32,612 bases of DNA, from assembly GCA_945910815.1 (NCBI GenBank), contig CAMDZD010000023.1, forward strand, positions 1 to 32,612. Direction: 5' to 3'. Made by a program: the position numbers and the translations under genes. Within the stretch, counting starts at the first letter, position 1. Every line of letters begins with the position of its first letter. The notes beneath the pieces were generated by a model that searched no databases, was not told the DNA's origin, and was given only the letters and a program-made list of their open reading frames with translations. The DNA comes from an uncultured Clostridia bacterium. Its GTDB lineage: Bacteria; Bacillota; Clostridia; Oscillospirales; Ruminococcaceae. Below, in pieces: positions 17,642 through 25,877 of the stretch.

Positions 17642-17670
17642 TTGTAAATAAGAAGTGTATAATATATAAT
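17642..17670 (+). promoter_or_regulatory. Promoter of the WYL regulator gene
   Basis: TTGTAA (17642-17647) and TATAAT (17665-17670) are 17 bases apart. The predicted start near 17677 gives a very short leader before the ATG at 17695. Confidence 0.55.
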
Positions 17671-17694
17671 TTTACTAAAATGAGGTTAATAATC

Positions 17695-18753
17695 ATGACA
17701 GACAGGCAGTCAAAGAAAATGATAATAATTGACATTCTTAATATCCTGCGGAAACACACTGACGAAAATCATAAACTTTCACAGCAGCAGATACAAAAAT
17801 TGATGGAGACGGAATACGGAATGAAAATAGACCGTAAAACTGTCAGACGAAATCTTTCTAAGCTGATTGAATTGGGTTTTCCTATAAAATATCGTGGAAG
17901 TGAATATGAAGAGGATGCTATTATCCGAAATGGTAAGAATGGTGAAGAAACAATACTGACAGACTGGTATTATGAACATGAGTTCCTGAATGGCGAATTG
18001 CGTTTACTGATTGATAATGTTCTGCTGACCGACGGACTATCGAAAAAAGACCGTATCAGCCTGATTCGCAGACTTGAAAAACTATCAAGCAAGTATTTTC
18101 ATTCTGAAATCTCGAAGATTGATACGGATATTTATGGCAAAATTGAAAACAGAGAGATAATCATAACGCTTGAAAATATTGGAAATGCAATAGTAACCGA
18201 CCGTCAGATATCTTTTCATTACTGTGATTGCGGTATTGACGGGAAACTTCATTTCAGACTTGACAGCAGTGGAAAAAAGAAGCAGTATACAGTAAATCCG
18301 TATCAGATAATTTCCAGAAACGGTCACTCTTATTTGATATGCAATCTCCCGCAGTACAATGACCTGACACATTTTCGGATTGACAGAATCAAGGACTGTG
18401 AAGTTCTCTCCTCACCTTTAAAATCTATGCGTATGCTAAAGGGGTTTGAAACAGGCATCCGACTTTCAGAATATGTCAGGGAACATCCGAATCTTTGGAG
18501 CGGTAATTCAGTACATATCACGTTTCAATGCAAGCAGTACATGATGAATGATATTACTGACAATTTCGGTACGGATATTCGTATTGAGAAATTGTCAAAT
18601 GCTATGATGAAAGTACACATTCAAGCCAGCGAATCCTCTGTGCTGCACTGGGCGATACAGTTTGCTGATGAGGTAGAAGTACTATCCCCGCAAAATTTGC
18701 GTGAACAAATAGCAGAAACGTTGAGAAATGCTCTCAGAAAATATGAATCCTGA
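17695..18753 (+). CDS. WYL-domain transcriptional regulator (352 aa)
   Basis: The N-terminus is a winged helix-turn-helix (about 10-70), with LSQQQIQKLMETEYGMKIDR and TVRRNLSKLIELGFPI. A WYL domain lies at about 165-250, with KKKQYTVNPYQIISRNGHSY, LICNLPQYNDLTHFRIDRIK and a C-terminal extension of the WCX type. WYL proteins sense ligands, often nucleic acids or nucleotides, and many control defence or DNA damage genes. GAGG nine bases before the ATG at 17695 supports this start; the ATG at 17680 has no site. Four same-strand genes follow after an 88-base gap that contains its own extended -10 promoter, so it probably regulates them. Confidence 0.85.
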   Translation: MTDRQSKKMIIIDILNILRKHTDENHKLSQQQIQKLMETEYGMKIDRKTVRRNLSKLIELGFPIKYRGSEYEEDAIIRNGKNGEETILTDWYYEHEFLNGELRLLIDNVLLTDGLSKKDRISLIRRLEKLSSKYFHSEISKIDTDIYGKIENREIIITLENIGNAIVTDRQISFHYCDCGIDGKLHFRLDSSGKKKQYTVNPYQIISRNGHSYLICNLPQYNDLTHFRIDRIKDCEVLSSPLKSMRMLKGFETGIRLSEYVREHPNLWSGNSVHITFQCKQYMMNDITDNFGTDIRIEKLSNAMMKVHIQASESSVLHWAIQFADEVEVLSPQNLREQIAETLRNALRKYES

Positions 18754-18783
18754 CATAGGGCGTTTTTGGTACATCATATATGC

Positions 18784-18789
18784 TATAAT
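18784..18789 (+). promoter_or_regulatory. Extended -10 promoter of the four-gene module
   Basis: TGCTATAAT contains a perfect -10 with the upstream TG of extended promoters. No good -35 lies at the usual distance, which would suit control by an activator such as the adjacent WYL protein. It lies about 50 bases before the ATG at 18842. Confidence 0.5.
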
Positions 18790-18841
18790 AATGACAGAAA
18801 CAAAAAAACAACAGTGCATAAGTACGGGAGGTATATGCTTT

Positions 18842-19873
18842 ATGGAAGAAATCACACTTTACACACATTATCTCAGTCCACGCAAAGGTGTTCCACCAAG
18901 AAAACTTTCCGAGAACACAAAGAAGATAATCGCTCTTGTTGAGTCGGAAGATTATCTTGAAGCAAATAAACGCATGATGTCAGATATAAATACTCTTCAG
19001 AAAATCGTCTATTCCGCACGTGCAGACGTTCGTTATAAACTGGAGCTTCTGAATGGTATCATGGAAGAATTCAAGGATACCGAGGAATGGGACAGCAAAG
19101 GAAAAAGTTTTATGGAAAATTATGATATGTTCTGTACAGCGATTGATTTTATGAAATCTGCCGATAATGTGTTTTTTACTCTGACAAAAGTTACAAGGGA
19201 TAAAAATAATATTTTATATCATGATGATAATTATCCCGTGTTTTCATCTGTTGACGAAATCAGCAAATATCTTGCATCACATTTTGATATACAGAAAGAC
19301 AGTGAAGATGACCCCGAATGGTATATTGCAAAGCGTCATGAAAATATAAGGGAACCGTCACTTGATGACTGTTATATAAAATTGAAAGAATATAAGTATC
19401 TTCTCAGCAAACGTGGTACAGTCTGGAAGTGTGGTATTGATGAAGACTATTGGGACGATACTATAGGAGATGAAATAAACGATGGTCAATTTGTAGCGGG
19501 ATATGGTGATATTATCATTTTTGACAGACGACCATTTTTTGATATTTGCCATATGATTTATGCCAGTGACGACGGGGAAGAATGTGGTCTTTATGTGGAA
19601 AACGGGAAATTAAAAGTATTTCCTATAGAATATTTCATTACAGAATTTGAAGAATTTGCTTTTGTATTACGTACTGATGTTCAGGAGGATATCAGCAAAC
19701 TGAGTGAACAGGAACATATTTTACTGCTTATTCAGCAGAAATATGATTCACTGGGCAGTGGTGATGACTATCGTATGCTGGTAGATATAGTTGGCAGAAT
19801 TGCTGTTTATGAAGCAGAAAATGGCAGGGACGGAATGCCTGTTGAAATGGTGACAGAAGAATTTCTGAAATGA
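18842..19873 (+). CDS. Hypothetical protein, 343 aa, first gene of the WYL-linked module
   Basis: No family is recognised. The protein starts MEEITLYTHYLSPRKGVPPR. It has a helical N-terminal half (about 20-110) and an acidic mixed alpha/beta C-terminal half, with a notable GYGDIIIFDRRPFFDICHMI segment. There is no signal peptide. GGGAGG (18826-18831), ten bases before ATG 18842, decides the start against longer in-frame alternatives that would overlap the WYL gene and include the promoter. The next gene begins 12 bases after its stop. Context suggests one operon with the 167-aa, 267-aa and LRR proteins. Confidence 0.75.
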   Translation: MEEITLYTHYLSPRKGVPPRKLSENTKKIIALVESEDYLEANKRMMSDINTLQKIVYSARADVRYKLELLNGIMEEFKDTEEWDSKGKSFMENYDMFCTAIDFMKSADNVFFTLTKVTRDKNNILYHDDNYPVFSSVDEISKYLASHFDIQKDSEDDPEWYIAKRHENIREPSLDDCYIKLKEYKYLLSKRGTVWKCGIDEDYWDDTIGDEINDGQFVAGYGDIIIFDRRPFFDICHMIYASDDGEECGLYVENGKLKVFPIEYFITEFEEFAFVLRTDVQEDISKLSEQEHILLLIQQKYDSLGSGDDYRMLVDIVGRIAVYEAENGRDGMPVEMVTEEFLK

Positions 19874-19885
19874 GAGGCATAGACT

Positions 19886-20389
19886 ATGCGGAATTATTAT
19901 TACGTTTCCGACAAAAAGTATATCATGAATCAGCTTGAACGTAATGGCATACAAGCCGATAATCTTGATATTTCCGATTATACTCATGTATGCGGCACGG
20001 CAGAATATATTGCCGGTCTGCTTGATGAAAAAGAACTTCTGCATAGAAACTGTTCAGAAATATTAAATGCTGAATTTACTGGCAGGAAGAAACCGTTTGT
20101 GTTTCTGACTCTTGAAAATATGAAATACTATTTTCTCAGCTTTGATGCAGTTGTCTTTGCAGTATCAGAATACAGGGCATATGAACGAAATTATGAATTT
20201 GTTGTTGTGATTTCAGACAAATTTACAGAAGAAATTTCTTACCGCCGGAATAAAGAAATTGTTCAGAAAAAGAAATATTTCGGCAGAATACATTTTCACC
20301 ATTCTGAAATTCATGTGCTTGGAAAAATTTCATGGGACGGAGACAGGGTTTACATACAGCCGATTATAATTTATTACAAGGAGAAATGA
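19886..20389 (+). CDS. Hypothetical protein, 167 aa, of the WYL-linked module
   Basis: No family is recognised. It is a small soluble alpha/beta protein beginning MRNYYYVSDKKYIMNQLERN, rich in Tyr and Phe, with beta-strand pairs near FVFLTLENMKYYFLSFDAVV and YEFVVVISDKF. GAGAGG lies eight bases before the start and overlaps the previous stop. The stop is two bases before the next start, so translation is coupled to the 267-aa gene. Confidence 0.7.
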   Translation: MRNYYYVSDKKYIMNQLERNGIQADNLDISDYTHVCGTAEYIAGLLDEKELLHRNCSEILNAEFTGRKKPFVFLTLENMKYYFLSFDAVVFAVSEYRAYERNYEFVVVISDKFTEEISYRRNKEIVQKKKYFGRIHFHHSEIHVLGKISWDGDRVYIQPIIIYYKEK

Positions 20390-20391
20390 TT

Positions 20392-21195
20392 ATGAATTTA
20401 TATGATTATGCTGTTTCTTATCTTAAGGAACATACAAAGAATCTGGTTAATGATGCTGTACTTGATGATTATTTTGAAGTACACAAAGCATCATCACTGG
20501 ACGAGGCTTTTAAAAGAGGTGTTGTTTCGGTCAATGATAACAACAAGCGAACTATGGCAAACCCCATTGCTTATTTCAGACCTGAACGCAAAACCGCAAT
20601 AGATGCTATACTTTGCAATTTCAAACTGAATACAGTGCGTGCAAAATACGGCAATGACGTTGAAGAATTGTGGAAAGACCTGTGCAGTCAGTGCGTACCC
20701 GATTCGGAACAGTCTCCGAAAGGTGCATGGTACAAATTCGCCAGAAATATCATTACCCTTGCGACATATTTATCTGAGTTCAGTGATATTGATGAACTGT
20801 ATCAGGAATTTGAAAAGGCAGAAAGTCCTGAAGAAAAAATAAAGCTTGTAAATAAAGTTTCTGCACAGGTATCACAGTGGGGGTTTGCTATGGCAAGCAA
20901 CTGGATTAAAGATATGGGAATGACCGGATACTGTAAGCCTGACCAGCATATACGTGCAATTATCGACGGAATTTATCAGACGGGAGATAATATGAAAACT
21001 GTTTTTAAAAAGGTCATTGAAATTGCAAATCAATGTAATGTATCACCTTTCAAGCTGGACAGGGTGCTGTTTCTTGTAGGTTCCGGTGACTTCTATGGAC
21101 AGGGACACGAAAATATCAGAAAGTTGTATAACGGCAATGAAAAGGATTTTATTAAATGTTTCAAAGCACAGATGAAATCCGGAAATTTGAAATAA
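20392..21195 (+). CDS. Protein with HhH-GPD glycosylase-like segment (267 aa)
   Basis: The C-terminal half reads ASNWIKDMGMTGYCKPDQHI, then a helix, then VSPFKLDRVLFLVGSGDFY. This resembles the helix-hairpin-helix-GPD region of base-excision DNA glycosylase-like proteins, including an Asp after the hairpin, but key residues are not certain and no iron-sulfur cysteine cluster is seen. The N-terminal half is helical. AAGGAG eight bases before ATG 20392 sets the start; an ATG six bases earlier is too close to it. Part of the module with the 343-aa, 167-aa and LRR genes. Nucleic-acid processing is possible but unproven. Confidence 0.65.
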   Translation: MNLYDYAVSYLKEHTKNLVNDAVLDDYFEVHKASSLDEAFKRGVVSVNDNNKRTMANPIAYFRPERKTAIDAILCNFKLNTVRAKYGNDVEELWKDLCSQCVPDSEQSPKGAWYKFARNIITLATYLSEFSDIDELYQEFEKAESPEEKIKLVNKVSAQVSQWGFAMASNWIKDMGMTGYCKPDQHIRAIIDGIYQTGDNMKTVFKKVIEIANQCNVSPFKLDRVLFLVGSGDFYGQGHENIRKLYNGNEKDFIKCFKAQMKSGNLK

Positions 21196-21222
21196 TGTGA
21201 TATATTAAAGGAGGCATTTTAA

Positions 21223-22869
21223 ATGGGCTTCAGAATCGAAGATGGTGTATTGAAAGCATACACAGAAGAACGTGGCATTACGGAAGTCGTGATTCCTGAC
21301 GGTGTGATAAGTATCGGAGAGAAAGCATTCAAAGAATGCAGAAACCTTAATAATGTCATTATTCCTGATAGTGTGACGAATATCGGATGTTATGCATTCT
21401 ACAAATGCAAAAAACTCACAGGTGTCACTATTCCTGACAGTATTACAAGTATTGAGAACGGTGCATTCTGCGGATGCGGCAGTCTCATCAACATTACAAT
21501 TCCTGACGGCGTTACAAGTATTAAAAATAGTACATTTTGCGGATGCAGTAGCCTCACCGGCATAACAATTCCTGACGGTGTGACAAGTATTGAAGATAAA
21601 GCATTTTTGGGATGTAAAAACCTTACTGACCTCATCATTCCTGACAGTGTTATGAGTATCGGAGACTGTGCATTTTACATAACAAAATGGTTACAGAATT
21701 ATCCTGATGATTTTGTTATTGTTGGAAAACATATTCTTATCAAATATAAGGGTAGTCATGAAAATGTAGTAATTCCTGATAGTGTAAAAATTATTGGAAG
21801 CCAGGCATTCTGTGAATGTAAAAACCTTACCAGCATAAAAATTCCCGATAGCGTAACAAGTATTGGATTGGAAGCATTCAGAGATTGCAGTAGTCTTACC
21901 AGTATCACAATTCCAAATGGCGTTACAAGTATTGAAAGGGAAACATTCAGCAGATGTATCAACCTCACCAGTGTTACTATCCCTGATAGCGTTACAAGTA
22001 TTGGAGAGAAAGCATTCAGCGGATGTAGCAACCTCACCAGTGTTACTATCCCTGATAGCGTAACAAGTATTGAATGGGAAGCATTCATCAATTGTACAAG
22101 TCTTACCAGTATCACAATTCCTGATAGCATGATAAGTATTGGATGGCATGCATTTGAAAACTGCCATAGTCTTATCAATGTAACAATTCCTGATAGTGTG
22201 ACAAGTATTGAATGGGGATTATTCAGTGGTTGCAGTAGTCTTACCAATATCATAATCCCTGATAGCGTGACAAGTATTGGAGGGGAAGCATTCAGAAATT
22301 GTAAAAGTCTTACCAGTATAACAATCCCTGATAGCGTGACAAGTATTGGACAGCGTGCATTTGAAAATTGCCATAGTCTTATCAATGTAACAATTCCTGA
22401 TAGCGTGACAAGTATTGAATGTGAAGCATTCAGAAATTGTACAAGTCTTACCAGTATTACAATTCCTGATAGTATGACAAGTATTGGATGGCGTGCATTT
22501 GAAAATTGCCATAGTCTTATCAATGTAACAATTCCTGATAGTGTGACAAGTATTGAATGTGAAGCATTCAGAAATTGTAAAAGTCTTACCAGTATTACAA
22601 TTCCTGATAGCGTGACAAGTATTAAATGTGAAGCATTCATCAATTGTACAAGTCTTACCAGTATCACAATTCCAAATGGTGTTACAAGTATTGAATGTGA
22701 AGCATTCAGCAATTGTAAAAGTCTTACCAATATCACAATCCCTGATAGCGTGACAAGTATTGAATGGGGAGCATTCAGAAATTGCAACAATCTCATAATT
22801 ACTGCAAAATCAGGCAGCTATGCTGAAAAATATGCTGATGACAGTCAAATTGAAAAGAATATCATATGA
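21223..22869 (+). CDS. BspA-type leucine-rich repeat protein without signal peptide (548 aa)
   Basis: The protein is almost entirely 21 repeats of about 23 residues with the pattern ITIPDSVTSIG-AF-C-SLTS (LRR_5/BspA type). The sixth repeat carries an irregular 22-residue insertion around NYPDDFVIVGKHILIKY. It ends with the usual capping segment ITAKSGSYAEKYA. BspA-like proteins are mostly secreted adhesins, but this one has no signal peptide, membrane anchor or sorting signal, so it should be cytoplasmic. Repeats 15-16 and 17-18 are nearly identical in DNA over about 125 bases at a 138-base offset, showing recent expansion. AAAGGAGG precedes the ATG. It is the last gene of the WYL-linked module, 27 bases after the 267-aa gene. 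Confidence 0.8.
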   Translation: MGFRIEDGVLKAYTEERGITEVVIPDGVISIGEKAFKECRNLNNVIIPDSVTNIGCYAFYKCKKLTGVTIPDSITSIENGAFCGCGSLINITIPDGVTSIKNSTFCGCSSLTGITIPDGVTSIEDKAFLGCKNLTDLIIPDSVMSIGDCAFYITKWLQNYPDDFVIVGKHILIKYKGSHENVVIPDSVKIIGSQAFCECKNLTSIKIPDSVTSIGLEAFRDCSSLTSITIPNGVTSIERETFSRCINLTSVTIPDSVTSIGEKAFSGCSNLTSVTIPDSVTSIEWEAFINCTSLTSITIPDSMISIGWHAFENCHSLINVTIPDSVTSIEWGLFSGCSSLTNIIIPDSVTSIGGEAFRNCKSLTSITIPDSVTSIGQRAFENCHSLINVTIPDSVTSIECEAFRNCTSLTSITIPDSMTSIGWRAFENCHSLINVTIPDSVTSIECEAFRNCKSLTSITIPDSVTSIKCEAFINCTSLTSITIPNGVTSIECEAFSNCKSLTNITIPDSVTSIEWGAFRNCNNLIITAKSGSYAEKYADDSQIEKNII

Positions 22870-22888
22870 TGATTTTGCAAAAATATAT

Positions 22889-23077
22889 TTATATTTGTCC
22901 TGAAAAATTTTTATTGCAGAATACAAATTCTGTTTGATGTACCCGTTCAGAATCTGACTGCAATTCAAACATTTCCTGATTATAAATACGGCTTGTCGAG
23001 TTTACTCTGTGTGCAATCTGGTTGATATTGTTTGCTACACTCGTAACTGACTGCCGTATTTTTTTTGAGTTATTCAT
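22889..23077 (-). pseudogene. MobC-like relaxosome protein fragment
   Basis: The segment RQSVTSVANNINQIAHRVNS, followed by TSRIYNQEM, matches the NNINQIA-R-N core of MobC-type mobilisation accessory proteins. The N-terminal ribbon-helix-helix part and the normal C-terminus are absent, and no ribosome binding site is visible, so this is a leftover of a mobilisable element. Confidence 0.5.
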
Positions 23078-23146
23078 TGTCGTATTCGAGATAAATTATA
23101 GTCAAATAACTTGAAATATAGAAAGAGAAATGATATAATATTAATC

Positions 23147-23386
23147 ATGAGTTATAGTAAAGATTTAAGAGAAAAAGCAGTCAGATATTATATGAAAGAG
23201 CATACTCTCATAGAAACACAAAAAATTTTTGGGATATCGAAATCAACAGGAAAGAAGTTCGTTGATTATCTTGAAAATATGCTTATTCCGACACTAAAGG
23301 ATGGAAATATTATTATGATGGACAATATGTATTCGCAGCATGTTAAAGAGGTCACAGAAGTGATTCAAAATCAGAAAAGCAACTGA
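23147..23386 (+). pseudogene. IS630-family transposase with large internal deletion (79 codons)
   Basis: The start MSYSKDLREKAVRYYMKEHT continues to ISKSTGKKFVDYLE, as in the N-terminal HTH of IS630 transposases. It then joins in frame to MLIPTLKDGNIIMMDN, which belongs to the middle of the DDE domain (the second Asp and the following Asn). The sequence between is missing and the C-terminus is cut. The residual frame could encode a small HTH protein but is more likely decay. Confidence 0.6.
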
Positions 23387-24009
23387 CATTGCTATAAAGA
23401 TAACCGCTATATTCCGCATATTTTTAAATTTTATTTTATACACTGTATGGATTTTTTTATTTTAAAAAGACCATTCAGCTATAATAACTGAATGGTCTGT
23501 ATATGATTTTATAAAGTTGAAATTCTATATATTTTTATGTAATTTTTTATTATTATAAATTATTTTTATTATCAGTATATATTTCCATAACTATTATATT
23601 TATAATATTTTTATAAAAATAATTATATTATAGTAATTTTATATAAATATTAACAAATTATAATGTTATATTACTTTTATAACAGTAACTGCATTTTAAG
23701 TTGTTTTGGTTACGCTGATAGTTGTTCATTGAACATTAGTGTAAATATGTAAAAAAATATTTGTATCTTCAAGCACAGGTGTTATAAATTTTATGGAGTG
23801 TTAATTATGCAATAAAAATATATCATAAACCTGATTATGTTATGTTTAAGTCCTTTATTTATTAAATTCGCTGTCTTCCTCATCATTCTGAGTCCCCAAA
23901 TATTCTAAGAGCTTTTCAGTATCTTTTCAAAAAGAGAAAGAAGTTATATATAACATAAGTTCGCTGGAAAAAATATAGAAAAAACTGTCCAAATCTATGG
24001 ATTACGATT
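23387..24009. other. Gene-free, extremely AT-rich stretch
   Basis: The space between the IS630 and IS982 remnants contains a strong hairpin (23469-23497) and long A/T runs around 23520-23660. I see no credible coding frame, tRNA or known RNA. The part after about 23900 may be further decayed IS982 sequence. Confidence 0.5.
23469..23497 (-). terminator. Intrinsic terminator, minus strand
   Basis: GACCATTCAG (23469-23478) and CTGAATGGTC (23488-23497) pair perfectly over 10 bp with a 9-base loop. The minus-strand side continues into TTTTTAAAATAAAAAAA. It could stop transcripts coming from the 24326-25108 gene, or be left over from an insertion element. Confidence 0.55.
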
Positions 24010-24222
24010 ACAGACTTATGCTCCGCCAAACGTAATGTTATTGAATCAGTTAATGACTTTCTTAAGAATATATACAACGTGGAGCATTCCAGGCACCGCA
24101 GTGTTACTGATTTTCTTGTCAATCTGCTTTTTGCTCTGGCTGCTTACTCCTTTCTCCCCAAAAAGCCCTCTATATGTTCTGCTTCTGATATGCCTCAAGG
24201 TATTTTATGCCTTACTGACTGA
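24010..24222 (+). pseudogene. IS982-family transposase, C-terminal remnant
   Basis: The frame reads AKRNVIESVNDFLKNIYNVE, then HSRHRSVTDFLVNLLFALAA and YSFLPKKPS, which is the characteristic end of IS982 transposases. The expected upstream part (DYDYRLMLRQ) appears in another frame just before and is broken by a frameshift. No intact element is present. Confidence 0.65.
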
Positions 24223-24325
24223 TTTTTTTCTGTCGAACTCACGTTAATTTATTGCCTTATTAAATTTTCTTTGCTGTTTGTCAACTTTTGAAGCTTTACA
24301 AATATATTATTTGCACCTTAATTGA

Positions 24326-25108
24326 TTATTTTGTCTTGCCTTTTATAGTACATACTTTTTTATATTTTCTTCCATTGTATACACTTATCGTATATTCTAC
24401 ATAACCATTTCCATTAGTATCTTCGCCAGACAGTTTTGTATCATATTTAAAAAGTGAAGAACCATTATCATCTCTGCCATATATTTTGCTTTCAGCAGTT
24501 GTTGTTTCTGTTTCTTGATTATCTTCACTTTCTATTTTATATACCTTGTTTTCATCTTTTGCAGAAAAATATAATGTTCCACTTGTTTCTGAAGCACTTG
24601 AAAAACCTACTTTACCCGCTTTACATTTATAACTGCATTTTGTTGCTTTTATCGAATTTTCTGATTTAAGTTTCGTTGTATTGCCACCGAAAAGATTAGT
24701 GACCGACAGGACGACAACGGCAGTAGCTACAGCTCCAACTATGTACTTTGATTTTTTTCCAAGCTTTTTCCAAAAACCTGTTGCTTTTTTAGCAGTATTA
24801 CTGTTCATTACTTTTTGGAATTTTTCATTATTCACAACCTTATTATAAGTGTCAGAGCCTTTTATTCCCTCAACGGCATTTGTAATGTTTTCGTCCAGTT
24901 TTTTACCTGCGTTTGAAGCGACGTTCTTTGCTTTCTGGACATTTTCATTATTCATAACCTTGTTATATGTGTCAGAGCTTTTTATTCCCTCAACAGCATT
25001 TGTAATGTTTTCGTCCAATTTTTTGCCTGCGTTTGAAGCAATGTTTTTCGCTTTCTGAACATTTTCATTTTCTGATATTTTTTTTATATTCTCATTTAAA
25101 TCTGCCAT
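24326..25108 (-). CDS. Single-pass membrane protein with tandem 40-residue repeats (260 aa)
   Basis: After a short start (MADLNENIKKISE), two nearly identical 40-residue repeats occupy about 14-93, each containing NENVQKAKN, ASNAGKKLDENITNAVEGIK and DTYNKV. A partial third follows. A basic stretch (WKKLGKKSKY) precedes a membrane helix at about 129-147 (YIVGAVATAVVVLSVTNLF). The remaining 110 residues, with a CSYKC pair and a beta-rich pattern, would lie outside. The repeats are amphipathic helices and could be cytoplasmic spacers. AAGGAG lies eight bases before the ATG. The gene is monocistronic and of unknown role. Confidence 0.75.
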   Translation of the reverse strand: MADLNENIKKISENENVQKAKNIASNAGKKLDENITNAVEGIKSSDTYNKVMNNENVQKAKNVASNAGKKLDENITNAVEGIKGSDTYNKVVNNEKFQKVMNSNTAKKATGFWKKLGKKSKYIVGAVATAVVVLSVTNLFGGNTTKLKSENSIKATKCSYKCKAGKVGFSSASETSGTLYFSAKDENKVYKIESEDNQETETTTAESKIYGRDDNGSSLFKYDTKLSGEDTNGNGYVEYTISVYNGRKYKKVCTIKGKTK

Positions 25109-25137
25109 AATAATATCTCCTTATGTACTATGCTTTT

Positions 25138-25167
25138 ATCATATAACACTTTTTTTCAAAAAGTCAT
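25138..25167 (-). promoter_or_regulatory. Likely promoter of the membrane-protein gene
   Basis: On the minus strand ATGACT (25162-25167) and TATGAT (25138-25143) are 18 bases apart, a fair match to the housekeeping consensus. It lies about 30 bases upstream of the ATG. Confidence 0.4.
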
Positions 25168-25202
25168 GGTTTTTGAATGAGTAAACAAATCGTTAATAAC
25201 TA

Positions 25203-25460
25203 GAGCGTGTTAACATTAAAGAATAGCATCAAAAATCATAGCAAGAGTAGTAACAGCAAGATAAATAATATCAAGCTTGTCATAACGGGTAAATACTTTT
25301 CTGAAACGCTTGATTCTCAGAAAAAACGTTCTATTTGATTTCTGCGTTTATACAATTCCTTATCGTACCTCCAGGGATTTTTTCGGTTTTTCTTTGGAGA
25401 TACAACAGGAATAAATCCTTGTTGTACAGCTTCAATGGTTATTTCATTTACTTCTTTTTG
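25203..25460 (-). pseudogene. IS5-family transposase, C-terminal remnant with terminal repeat
   Basis: Minus-strand translation gives EAVQQGFIPVVSPKKNRKNP and YKRRNQIERFF, then after a one-base frameshift FLRIKRFRKVFTRYDKLDII through FDAIL and stop. This is the usual end of IS5-type (IS427-like) transposases. The shift falls in a run of six A at 25321-25326. The terminal GAGCGTGTTAACAT follows the stop codon and is preceded by CTA. Everything upstream of about 25460 is lost. Confidence 0.65.
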
Positions 25461-25473
25461 AGATTTTCAGAGT

Positions 25474-25492
25474 TGGTAAATACTATTTACCA
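25474..25492. promoter_or_regulatory. Candidate operator upstream of the XRE gene
   Basis: TGGTAAATACTATTTACCA is a perfect dyad with 8-bp arms and a 3-base centre. A TATAAT follows at 25513-25518, so the dyad sits at or just before the -35 region of a promoter reading toward the XRE gene. Self-regulation by that protein is likely but inferred. Confidence 0.45.
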
Positions 25493-25607
25493 CCTATAAG
25501 CTAATAATATCATATAATTAAAGAAATGTCAAGTGTCATTCACTGCTTTCTGCATTATGCACAAATTTTTACTGTTTTTATTGTTAAAATCGCAAGGAGG
25601 ATTTTTT

Positions 25608-25877
25608 ATGTTTAAACTAAAAGCAGAAAACGGAAGAAACAATATCTGCGGACAAAGACTTACACAGATACGCCATGAGAAGAATATTTCTCAAAGACAG
25701 CTTGCAAGAATGATGCAGATTGCAGGCTATGATGTAGACCATCACTTTATCCGCAGAATTGAAAATGGTGAACGCTTTGTAACGGATATTGAACTTATTG
25801 CTCTCTCAAAAGTTTTATCCGTTAAACTTACTGACCTTATTGATGATACTATACCAATAATAAAATCTGATGATTAG
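25608..25877 (+). CDS. XRE-family helix-turn-helix regulator (89 aa)
   Basis: The core GQRLTQIRHEKNISQRQLAR, MMQIAGYDVDHHFIRRIENG and ERFVTDIELIALSKVL is a complete Cro/CI-type five-helix DNA-binding domain. There is no effector domain. AAGGAGG seven bases before ATG 25608 sets the start, removing 25 codons of a longer frame. The upstream dyad fits autoregulation. It converges on a small zinc-ribbon gene, and the two stop codons overlap. Confidence 0.85.
   Translation: MFKLKAENGRNNICGQRLTQIRHEKNISQRQLARMMQIAGYDVDHHFIRRIENGERFVTDIELIALSKVLSVKLTDLIDDTIPIIKSDD

Noticed and set aside
21756..22796. Long minus-strand frames opposite the LRR gene
   Set aside because: They are repetitive antisense shadows of the leucine-rich repeats, with no ribosome binding site or family signal.
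24035..24247. Hydrophobic plus-strand frame resembling a small membrane protein
   Set aside because: It is an alternative frame of the IS982 transposase remnant.
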